Notes under the pieces: generated by a model
What the model saw: the letters and a program-made list of their open reading frames with translations, nothing else
Told to the model about the DNA's origin: nothing
Database searches by the model: none
Translations under genes and position numbers: made by a program
Origin: Flavobacterium sp.
GTDB lineage: Bacteria; Bacteroidota; Bacteroidia; Flavobacteriales; Flavobacteriaceae
Length of the DNA: 6,355 bases
Direction: 5' to 3'
NCBI GenBank assembly: GCA_030151255.1
Contig: JASLED010000061.1
Location: forward strand, 1 to 6,355
Part shown: positions 1-4,478 of the stretch, one piece after another
Position numbering within the stretch: position 1 is the first letter of the stretch
Layout of the letters: each line of letters starts with the position of its first letter

Positions 1-40
1 TGATTTAAAGTCTGCGAGAGCAGAGTATGTGGGGAAACAA
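1..40 (+). repeat. Unit-start direct repeat, copy 1 (hairpin with GAGA loop)
   Basis: This is nearly identical to 2110-2149: the first 24 bases match exactly and the rest differ by a substitution and small indels. A shorter, diverged version starts at 1638 (TGATGTAAAGTCTG). Inside it, TCTGC-GAGA-GCAGA (11-24) forms a 5-bp stem with a GNRA-type tetraloop. In the other two places this motif lies just downstream of a terminator, so the window probably begins just after another terminator of the same array. No function is known to me. Confidence 0.8.
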
Positions 41-109
41 AATATTATTATCTTTTTACTTCATCATTTTTATTTTCAATTATGGAGTCAGTGAATCTTC
101 GATTTGAAG

Positions 110-306
110 CACCAAAAAGAAACCAAAAGTGCCTCGACTAAACAAAAATACGGTCCAAATGCATTTCAAAAGCGAAATAAAAAGAACTACTCACTATTAT
201 TATTTTGTTTTAGTATTCGTGAATCTTCGATTTCACTCCGGTCAAACAGCTTTTTATTTTGCGCTTTCTTTCAATGTTTGGACGCTCGCTTTTTTGTTGG
301 AGGTCG
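110..306 (+). repeat. Long imperfect palindromic element E1, core interrupted
   Basis: A lead sequence rich in A (110-132, CCAAAAAGAAACC type) precedes a palindrome bounded by CGAC (135-138) and GTCG (303-306). The left arm (151-184) pairs imperfectly with 250-284: the GTCCAAA, AAAGCG and AAATAAAAAG blocks are complementary with small bulges. The usual 20-nt core between the arms is recognisable in CACTCCGGTCAAACAG (234-249), but about 45 bp (roughly 188-233) are inserted in it. Short plus-strand reading frames here have no credible protein features and I treat them as spurious. Related elements lie at 404-565, 1670-1818 and 2174-2325. Confidence 0.7.
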
Positions 307-403
307 GTTTTAGTTTATCCTAGGTTGTTAATTTGTCGATGGATTAGATTGTTTTATTTTTTATAAATCTTACGATTTGATTACCAACAAACACTGTATC
401 AAT

Positions 404-565
404 GACCTCAGCTATACAGCGAGTGTCAAATGTTTGAAATTTCTGTAAAAAGAAATGCTGTCCGAAGCGTAGCGAGTTCATTTCTTTTAGGAAATAAAAA
501 CTTATTTGACCGTTGTAGAGGTGCTGTCTTGATCTTTTGTAACTTTTGCATCAAGGCAAAAGTTA
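404..565 (-). repeat. Long imperfect palindromic element E2, inverted orientation
   Basis: This belongs to the same family as E1, E3 and E4 but is reversed. Its arms pair at 448-457/479-488 (10 bp, perfect), 439-443/491-495 and 425-431/504-510 (GTCAAAT/ATTTGAC), and the ends are GAC (404-406) and GTC (526-528). The 21-nt core (458-478), read on the minus strand, is AACTCGCTACGCTTCGGACA plus G, very close to the E3 core. The A-rich lead lies at 529-565 in reverse orientation. It sits upstream of the intact gene at 789. Confidence 0.7.
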
Positions 566-576
566 ATCTATTTTTT
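540..576 (+). terminator. Hairpin followed by T-run, possible terminator
   Basis: TAACTTTTG (540-548) pairs perfectly with CAAAAGTTA (557-565) across an 8-nt loop, and a T6 run ends at 576. The shape fits a rho-independent terminator for plus-strand transcription. No gene ends just upstream, however, and the hairpin overlaps the lead of element E2, so it may only be part of that repeat. Confidence 0.3.
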
Positions 577-788
577 AATAACTGATTGGATGTAAAACTG
601 ATGGTTTTCTTTTTTGTTGTAGAATTGGTAGATTATAGTATTTGGTGGTGATATTGGGTGTTATTTGGTGAAGTGTGGTTATTTTTACTCTAGTTTGGTG
701 TTTTGTGGTTGTATGGCTACCTATATTTTTGTTTTGTGTTTTTTGTGTTTTAGTTTTAGGGTATTGTTTAATCAAAATTCTTTATGCT
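577..788 (+). other. T/G-rich, C-poor leader before the unknown gene
   Basis: This stretch contains very few C residues on the plus strand and is dominated by T and G, continuing the base skew of the downstream gene. It should hold the promoter of that gene. I looked for the Bacteroidota pattern (TTG near -33, TAnnTTTG near -7) and found only imperfect candidates such as TAGTTTG (691-697), so I do not call a promoter. An open frame from a GTG at 675 runs into the gene but is judged not to be translated. Confidence 0.45.
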
Positions 789-1535
789 ATGGCTAAAAAC
801 CAAGGTATTGTACGCTTAAGAGGCTCCATAGATGGAGTGACGTACACGGAAGGACTTAATGGGAGATTGAGTAGATCTAAGTCTTCTTTGAATAAGTCGA
901 AAATGGATGCTAATCCGAAATATGATACTCTGCGTTTGTTGCAGAGTGAGTTGGGTGCTTTTTCAAAATTTGGTAGTTTGTTGCGTTCTGGTATTAAGCC
1001 TGAATTGGCTAGAATAAAGCCGTATCGTGGGGTGCAACGCTTGAACAAAGTATTGAATCAGTTGAAAAATGAGGATACTGAAAACAGAATGGGACAACGT
1101 GTGGTAACTACATGTTTGAAAACGCCTAGGGGAAAATGGATGTTGACGGGGTTTGATTTTTATGGAAAAACGTCGGTGTATTCGTTGTTGGCAAAGGAGT
1201 TTACTATTAATACGGCTACGGGTACGGCTAGTATTTTTGATTTTGTGCCGATGTATGATGTTATTGCGCCAAAATCTGCTACGCATGTTTCGTTGAGGTT
1301 GATTGCGATGTGTTTGGATGAGAATGATATGGCGGTAGTTGCACATCGAAGTGAGGAGTTGTATTTGCCTTTGACGGATGCTGAGCTGGATTTGACGTTA
1401 ACTCCTTCTTCGCCTATTGTTGCTACTACGTTTTGTTTTTATGTGGTTCAGGTGGTGTTTTACAATGAGATTAATGGTTTTAAGGAGTTAACAGGGTTGG
1501 ATTCGGCTGCGTTGAGTATTGTTAAGATTGTTTAA
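789..1535 (+). CDS. Conserved hypothetical protein, 248 aa, tandem-array family
   Basis: I do not recognise a named family with confidence. The protein is 248 residues with no signal peptide and no clear membrane segment. The N-terminus is basic and Gly-rich (MAKNQGIVRLRGSIDGVTYT, then several Arg/Lys/Ser to about residue 38). Residues 41-100 look helical, and about 105-248 alternate polar and hydrophobic residues, suggesting beta structure (FDFVPMYDV, ATHVSLRLIAM, FCFYVVQVVFY). The layout faintly recalls Bacteroidota proteins of the DUF6266 type; this is only an impression. The ATG at 789 is preferred because the in-frame extension from GTG 675 encodes a low-complexity hydrophobic stretch from T/G-rich DNA. 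Leu is often TTG and the coding strand is rich in T and G, unlike the operon at 2599-6355. Decayed copies of its 3' end lie at 1929-2004 and 2437-2512. Monocistronic, with a terminator 42 bp after the stop. Confidence 0.8.
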   Translation: MAKNQGIVRLRGSIDGVTYTEGLNGRLSRSKSSLNKSKMDANPKYDTLRLLQSELGAFSKFGSLLRSGIKPELARIKPYRGVQRLNKVLNQLKNEDTENRMGQRVVTTCLKTPRGKWMLTGFDFYGKTSVYSLLAKEFTINTATGTASIFDFVPMYDVIAPKSATHVSLRLIAMCLDENDMAVVAHRSEELYLPLTDAELDLTLTPSSPIVATTFCFYVVQVVFYNEINGFKELTGLDSAALSIVKIV

Positions 1536-1573
1536 TTAAAACAAATGAAAGGTATTGTTTTAATTTTTAAAAA
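1534..1573 (+). other. 3' hairpin plus AT palindrome between stop codon and terminator
   Basis: AATTAAAACAA (1534-1544, overlapping the stop codon) is perfectly complementary to TTGTTTTAATT (1555-1565), giving an 11-bp stem with a 10-nt loop. It is followed by the palindrome TTTTTAAAAA (1564-1573). Versions of both recur after the two gene remnants: hairpins AAACAA/TTGTTT at 2008-2029 and similarly from about 2516, and palindromes CTTTTAAAAG (2032-2041) and ACTTTTTAAAAAGT (2539-2552). Recurrence in all three units suggests it belongs to the repeated module, perhaps as a 3'-end stabiliser. Confidence 0.55.
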
Positions 1574-1576
1574 GTG

Positions 1577-1611
1577 AAAAGCAAAGACTTGAGTTAGTCT
1601 TTGCTTTTTTT
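1577..1611 (+). terminator. Rho-independent terminator of the unknown gene
   Basis: AAAAGCAAAGACT (1577-1589) pairs perfectly with AGTCTTTGCTTTT (1596-1608) across the loop TGAGTT, and the T-run continues to 1611. This 13-bp stem lies 42 bp after the stop codon at 1533-1535. Homologous terminators stand at 2042-2077 and 2553-2588. Confidence 0.9.
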
Positions 1612-1669
1612 ATTGAAGTTATTTCTTTCATTTGGCTTGATGTAAAGTCTGATTCAATCTTTTTGATTA

Positions 1670-1818
1670 CCCCAAAAAGAAACAAAAAGGGTTTCGACTA
1701 ACTATTTTAACGATCTACTACGGCTTATTTCTAAAAGCAACCAAACTCGCTGCGCTTAGACAGGGTTGCTTTCTAACGAAATCTCACCTTGTAGATGCTC
1801 ATTAAAATACTAAGGTCG
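1670..1818 (+). repeat. Long imperfect palindromic element E3
   Basis: The A-rich lead (1670-1691) precedes a palindrome bounded by CGAC (1695-1698) and GTCG (1815-1818). Inner arms AAAGCAACC (1734-1742) and GGTTGCTTT (1764-1772) pair perfectly around a 21-nt core (1743-1763, AACTCGCTGCGCTTAGACAG type). Pairing continues outward with bulges through ATTTC (1728-1732)/GAAAT (1779-1783), GATCTAC/GTAGATG and TATTTTAA (1703-1710)/TTAAAATA (1802-1809). The arm sequence is different from E1, E2 and E4, but the fold is the same. Confidence 0.75.
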
Positions 1819-1857
1819 GTAATTAATTCGGTGTAAAATTAAAATCTTAAAGTAAAC

Positions 1858-1918
1858 AGTATTTCTTTTTACAGAAATTGCAACTGTTTGGCACTCGAAA
1901 AAAACTAAGGTCAACTTC
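1858..1918 (+). repeat. Half palindromic element E5, related to reversed E2
   Basis: Read on the plus strand this matches the reverse complement of the left part of E2 (404-460) at most positions. Shared blocks include TATTTCTTTTTACAGAAATT, GCACTCG/ACACTCG and AAGGTC/GAGGTC. The partner arm on its left side is not convincingly present, so it looks like a half or strongly decayed element. A sister copy lies at 2373-2424. Confidence 0.55.
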
Positions 1919-1928
1919 AGATTTATAA

Positions 1929-2004
1929 GTGATTTACACGTAGTTATTAATTTAAATAATTAGGTGATGATTCAGCTACGCTAAGTATTATTAAAATTGT
2001 TTAA
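1929..2004 (+). pseudogene. 3' remnant of the 789-1535 gene family, copy 2
   Basis: The last 14 codons before TAA (2002-2004) read LGDDSATLSIIKIV, matching the intact protein's TGLDSAALSIVKIV. Upstream, similarity continues at DNA level (GTGATTTAC for GTGTTTTAC, then TTTAAA for TTTTAAG) to about 1929, but with an in-frame stop (TAA 1957-1959, giving FK*LGDD), a second stop and a small deletion. Nothing of the remaining gene body is visible. It is followed by the family's 3' hairpin and terminator. Confidence 0.75.
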
Positions 2005-2041
2005 TTAAAACAAATGAAAAGTATTGTTTCACTTTTAAAAG

Positions 2042-2077
2042 AAAAAAGCAAAGGCTTTGATTAGCTTTTGCTTTTTT
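2042..2077 (+). terminator. Terminator of remnant unit 2
   Basis: AAAAAAGCAAAGGCT (2042-2056) pairs with AGCTTTTGCTTTTTT (2063-2077) with one G-U pair and the loop TTGATT. It is homologous to the terminator at 1577-1611, and the stem is kept although bases in it differ. Confidence 0.85.
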
Positions 2078-2109
2078 ATTGAAATTATTTATCTCTTTCA
2101 TTTTTTGAT

Positions 2110-2149
2110 TGATTTAAAGTCTGCGAGAGCAGAATATGTAGGGGAAACA
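2110..2149 (+). repeat. Unit-start direct repeat, copy 2 (hairpin with GAGA loop)
   Basis: Nearly identical to positions 1-40. TCTGC (2120-2124), GAGA and GCAGA (2129-2133) give the same tetraloop hairpin. It lies 33 bp after the terminator of unit 2 and opens unit 3. Confidence 0.8.
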
Positions 2150-2173
2150 AAAATAGTTTTTACTTTTTTATAA

Positions 2174-2325
2174 CCTAAAAGAAGTAACAAAAAAGGTTTG
2201 GGCTAAACTTCTTCAACGGTCAATTGGGTTTTCAATTCTTAAAATAAAAAAACTCCCTTCGGTTAAACACTTTTTATTTTTGCAGAATTTTTAAACTATT
2301 GACGCTCGTTGTTTCACTTATGCCC
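2174..2325 (+). repeat. Long imperfect palindromic element E4
   Basis: The A-rich lead (2174-2196) precedes a palindrome. Arms AAAATAAAAA (2241-2250) and TTTTTATTTT (2271-2280) pair perfectly around the 20-nt core AACTCCCTTCGGTTAAACAC (2251-2270). Outward pairing continues through AATTCT/AGAATT, GTCAAT (2219-2224)/ATTGAC, CAAC/GTTG and finally GGGC (2200-2203)/GCCC (2322-2325). It most resembles E1 in arm sequence. Confidence 0.75.
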
Positions 2326-2372
2326 TTGTGAACTAAATTCATAATTAGTATTTCAATAAGAAATAATCGTTT

Positions 2373-2424
2373 CTAATTACGAAAATTGGAACTGTTTGAC
2401 ACTCGAAAAAAACTAAGATCAACT
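2373..2424 (+). repeat. Half palindromic element E6
   Basis: Sister of E5: AACTGTTTGACACTCG followed by AAAAAAACTAAGATC nearly repeats 1882-1917. On its left, TAATTAG (2342-2348) can pair locally with CTAATTA (2373-2379), but the rest of the partner arm is decayed. Confidence 0.5.
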
Positions 2425-2436
2425 TTAGATTTTCAA

Positions 2437-2512
2437 GTGATTTACACTTAGTTATTAATTTGAATAATTAGGTGAAGATTTGGCAGCATTAAGTATTATT
2501 AAAATTGTTTAA
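2437..2512 (+). pseudogene. 3' remnant of the 789-1535 gene family, copy 3
   Basis: The final codons before TAA (2510-2512) read LGEDLAALSIIKIV, matching TGLDSAALSIVKIV of the intact gene. As in copy 2, the codon corresponding to Glu233 is TAA (FE*LGED). DNA similarity reaches back to GTGATTTAC at 2437. The shared stop indicates that copies 2 and 3 duplicated from one already broken ancestor, or have been homogenised. Confidence 0.75.
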
Positions 2513-2552
2513 TTAAAACAAATGAATGGTATTGTTTCACTTTTTAAAAAGT

Positions 2553-2588
2553 AAAAAGCAAAGGCTTGGGTTAGTCTTTGCTTTTTTT
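2553..2588. terminator. Bidirectional terminator between array and polysaccharide operon
   Basis: AAAAAGCAAAGGCT (2553-2566) pairs with AGTCTTTGCTTTTT (2573-2586) with one G-U pair. The T-run reaches 2588 on the plus strand, and the A-run at 2553-2557 gives a U-tract on the minus strand. It ends unit 3 and lies 10 bp beyond the last stop codon (2599-2601) of the minus-strand operon, so it can serve both directions. Confidence 0.85.
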
Positions 2589-2598
2589 GATTTATCTA

Positions 2599-3075
2599 CT
2601 AAAATACTTCTCCTTTCCAAACTACTTGTCCGGGTTTTAGTGTTTTTCCTTTTGTTATTTTTGCAAATCCTGCTACATAACTGGCTGGATAGGTACAGAC
2701 ATAATCTTCTATAATTGCGTCGTGATCTATAGTTACATTGGCGTTAATAATACAGTGCTTACCTACCATGGCATTGGCTTGTATTACGGCATTGGCTAAA
2801 ACTACTGTTCCTTCTCCTATTGTTGCTTTGGGTGAAACATAGGCTGTTGGGTGAATAAGTGTTGTAAAACTGTGTTTTACTTTGTTTACTATTTGTTGAC
2901 GAATTTCATTATTGCCAATGGCAACAATTACTTTTGCTTCTGGTTGTGTATTTTCGTCATATGGGTTTAGGGTATCATCAAAGTAGTTTACTTCTATGGT
3001 GTTGTCTGTTTGTAGAATAGTATCTTCTACTACTTGTCCGTGTCCTCCTTTTCCGTAAATATATATTTTATTCAT
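2599..3075 (-). CDS. NeuD/PglD-like sugar O/N-acyltransferase, short form
   Basis: This is a 158-residue acyltransferase of the left-handed beta-helix type used in polysaccharide and sialic-acid-type pathways to acetylate sugars with acetyl-CoA. The N-terminus has the PglD-like Rossmann start (YIYGKGGHGQVV, residues 5-16) and VIVAIGNNEIR (49-59). Hexapeptide repeats run from about 74 to 120 (HPTAYVSPKATIGEGTVV and on), and IDHD (116-119) carries the His expected to be catalytic. Family members are usually near 200 residues. Here the sequence after residue 126 departs from the usual repeats and ends in KTLKPGQVVWKGEVF, so most late coils and the usual C-terminal cap are missing. Its ATG overlaps the end of the formyltransferase gene by 8 bp, implying translational coupling. 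Last gene of the operon. Acyl donor and substrate are inferred only. Confidence 0.8.
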   Translation of the reverse strand: MNKIYIYGKGGHGQVVEDTILQTDNTIEVNYFDDTLNPYDENTQPEAKVIVAIGNNEIRQQIVNKVKHSFTTLIHPTAYVSPKATIGEGTVVLANAVIQANAMVGKHCIINANVTIDHDAIIEDYVCTYPASYVAGFAKITKGKTLKPGQVVWKGEVF

Positions 3076-3898
3076 TTACTATATCAAAATCAATAGGTAC
3101 AATAAAACCGTCTGTCACTTCAAAATACACTACTTCATTCGTTATTTCTTCTATAAAATTAGCAGACCAAACAATCACCTTAGCGTTATCTAAATTAAAA
3201 AAAGCTCCAGGATAAGGCTTAGTAGTTGCTCTAATTAAGCGATCTACTTCACTAACAGTCATATTTGCCAATAACTCTCCATCTTTAGGCGTTCTTCCTT
3301 CCCAATAAGTAGCCAAATCGTCATTTTGTTTTTCCAAAACAACTTTATTATTCTTCATTGTCGGAAAAACTTTTTCTATTAATTGGATGTGTGCCTGATC
3401 AACTAAATCATACAAGACCGTTGAAGTCATTTCTTTATCAAGTTCAATTTCAACTTGACCTAAAATATCACCAGTATCTACTCCTTCATCTAATTTAAAC
3501 ATAGATACTCCTGTTTTGTCTAGTCCTTTAATAATTGCCCATGGAATAGCTGCTCTTCCTCTACCGACTGGAAGTAATGTTGGATGCATACCTACACACC
3601 CTAATTTTACTGCATCTAATACCTGCTTTGAAGCAATCTGTGACCAGCCTATGATAAATAACCAATCTAAATCATATTTTTTGATTAACTCTATTGTTTC
3701 TTCCTCATTAATATGATTAATCTTCTCCAAAGGAGTGTTTTGCTTTTTTGCAATATCATCAAGGTATATTCTTCCCGATTTATTTTTTGCTTTTTCATCC
3801 TTTAAAGTAATCAATACTTCTAATTTTCCGCCTAAATCGTATATTTTTTCAATACAAGATAAACCAAGCTGTACACAGGTAACAAATCCAAATTTCAT
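3068..3898 (-). CDS. Formyltransferase family protein (probable sugar N-formyltransferase)
   Basis: This 276-residue protein resembles methionyl-tRNA formyltransferase and the ArnA formyl domain. It probably transfers a formyl group from N10-formyltetrahydrofolate to an amino sugar, given the polysaccharide operon. The N-terminal Rossmann-type domain covers about 1-175. It holds the loop HPTLLPVGRGRAAIPWAI (105-122), with His105, and DEGVDTGDI (137-145), with the conserved Asp141. The C-terminal part (about 195-255) has RLIRATTKPYPGAFF (221-235), typical of the family's second domain. The Asn normally two residues before the His (N-x-H) is Gly103 here (GMHP). I recall similar GFHP forms in capsule-cluster homologues, unverified. 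It lies 10 bp after the phosphoglycosyl transferase gene and overlaps the acyltransferase gene by 8 bp. A true fmt is unlikely in this context. Confidence 0.85.
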   Translation of the reverse strand: MKFGFVTCVQLGLSCIEKIYDLGGKLEVLITLKDEKAKNKSGRIYLDDIAKKQNTPLEKINHINEEETIELIKKYDLDWLFIIGWSQIASKQVLDAVKLGCVGMHPTLLPVGRGRAAIPWAIIKGLDKTGVSMFKLDEGVDTGDILGQVEIELDKEMTSTVLYDLVDQAHIQLIEKVFPTMKNNKVVLEKQNDDLATYWEGRTPKDGELLANMTVSEVDRLIRATTKPYPGAFFNLDNAKVIVWSANFIEEITNEVVYFEVTDGFIVPIDFDIVNE

Positions 3899-3908
3899 TT
3901 TATTTAAT

Positions 3909-4475
3909 TTAATAGGTTGGTGGTTTTTTTGTCAAATAAAGTAAAGTTTGTAAAACAATTTTTACATCTCCAATAAATGTAATGTTTTTTACATATATTC
4001 CATCAAACTTTGCTTTTGCTTCTACAGACATATGATCATAAGAATTTACTTGAGCCAAACCTGTTAGTCCTGGTTTACAACTTAATGCTCCATTAGTTTC
4101 TCTTAACTCGATTAATTCTTGTTGACTAACAATAGGCGGTCTTGGTCCTATTAAACTCATATCTCCCTTTAAAATATTAATTAACTGTGGAAGCTCGTCA
4201 ATATTTGTCCTACGAATCAATTTACCAAAAGGGGTAATAGTCAATTTTTTTGTTTCATGAGATTCTACATTAGGTGTATTCACAGGCATACTCCTAAATT
4301 TATAAAAATTAAAAACAGTTCCATCTTTACCAACTCTCTTTTGCTTAAAAATGACAGGACCAAAATCCTGTAGATAAATTATACAACTTATCAATACTAA
4401 AATTGGTAATAGTAATAATAATACAGCTAAAGAGGCTAAAATATCTATTACACGTTTAAAGCAACTTTTATACAT
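3909..4475 (-). CDS. Undecaprenyl-phosphate sugar phosphotransferase (PglC/WcaJ-type)
   Basis: This 188-residue bacterial sugar transferase moves a sugar 1-phosphate from a UDP-sugar to undecaprenyl phosphate at the inner face of the membrane, starting a glycan repeat unit. A hydrophobic segment (about 10-34) fits the re-entrant membrane helix of the small PglC-like class, with no extra N-terminal membrane domain as in long WcaJ/WbaP proteins. KFRSM (59-63), RRTNIDELPQL (88-98, the Asp93-Glu94 dyad that forms the covalent intermediate), GDMSLIGPRP (104-113) and KPGLTGLAQV (134-143) are all intact. Length is normal for the small class (about 190-210). The start is 3 bp after the deacetylase stop and the gene ends 10 bp before the formyltransferase. 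The sugar, possibly a diacetamido sugar, is not evident from the sequence. Confidence 0.93.
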   Translation of the reverse strand: MYKSCFKRVIDILASLAVLLLLLPILVLISCIIYLQDFGPVIFKQKRVGKDGTVFNFYKFRSMPVNTPNVESHETKKLTITPFGKLIRRTNIDELPQLINILKGDMSLIGPRPPIVSQQELIELRETNGALSCKPGLTGLAQVNSYDHMSVEAKAKFDGIYVKNITFIGDVKIVLQTLLYLTKKPPTY

Positions 4476-4478
4476 CTA

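Larger units (their letters stand above)
1638..2109 (+). repeat. Tandem unit 2 (gene body lost)
   Basis: The unit runs from the start motif TGATGTAAAGTCTG to just before the next start motif. It contains palindrome E3, half element E5, the 3' remnant of the unknown gene, and a terminator. It is about 472 bp, against at least 1637 bp for the unit with the intact gene. The stretch 1882-2078 is roughly 90% identical by eye to 2390-2588 of unit 3. The unit boundaries are my choice; the repetition itself is plain in the sequence. Confidence 0.7.
2110..2598 (+). repeat. Tandem unit 3 (gene body lost)
   Basis: This is the last unit of the array: start motif, palindrome E4, half element E6, the 3' gene remnant, and a terminator. 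It ends where the minus-strand operon begins; after the terminator the sequence diverges from units 1 and 2. There is no intact gene in it. Confidence 0.7.

Noticed and set aside
104..323. Two overlapping plus-strand frames of about 65 codons in E1
   Set aside because: They lie fully inside a palindromic repeat, have low-complexity Phe/Leu-rich translations and overlap each other, as expected from spurious frames.
675..788. N-terminal extension of the unknown protein from GTG 675, giving a hydrophobic leader that looks like a membrane helix
   Set aside because: The stretch is low-complexity translation of T/G-rich DNA, has no convincing ribosome binding context, and is followed by a natural start MAKNQG at 789.
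575..1346. Minus-strand frames opposite the leader and the unknown gene
   Set aside because: They are antisense to a gene supported by its terminator and paralogous 3' ends; their Thr/Gln/Arg-rich content reflects the base skew of the other strand.
110..2325. CRISPR array or integron attC array as explanation of the repeats
   Set aside because: There are no short regular repeats with unique spacers and no cas or integrase gene. The conserved attC end boxes (RYYYAAC/GTTRRRY) are not evident; only the general idea of a folded palindrome is shared.
1..2598. Insertion sequence or transposase remnants as source of the repeats
   Set aside because: No transposase-like reading frame on either strand, and no clean terminal inverted repeats with target duplications were visible.
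2526..2714. Plus-strand frame of 62 codons across the bidirectional terminator
   Set aside because: It reads through a terminator hairpin and antisense to the end of the acyltransferase gene; the translation is low-complexity.
3068..3898. Annotation as methionyl-tRNA formyltransferase (fmt)
   Set aside because: Operon context is polysaccharide synthesis, the active-site Asn is replaced, and no translation-related gene such as def is near.
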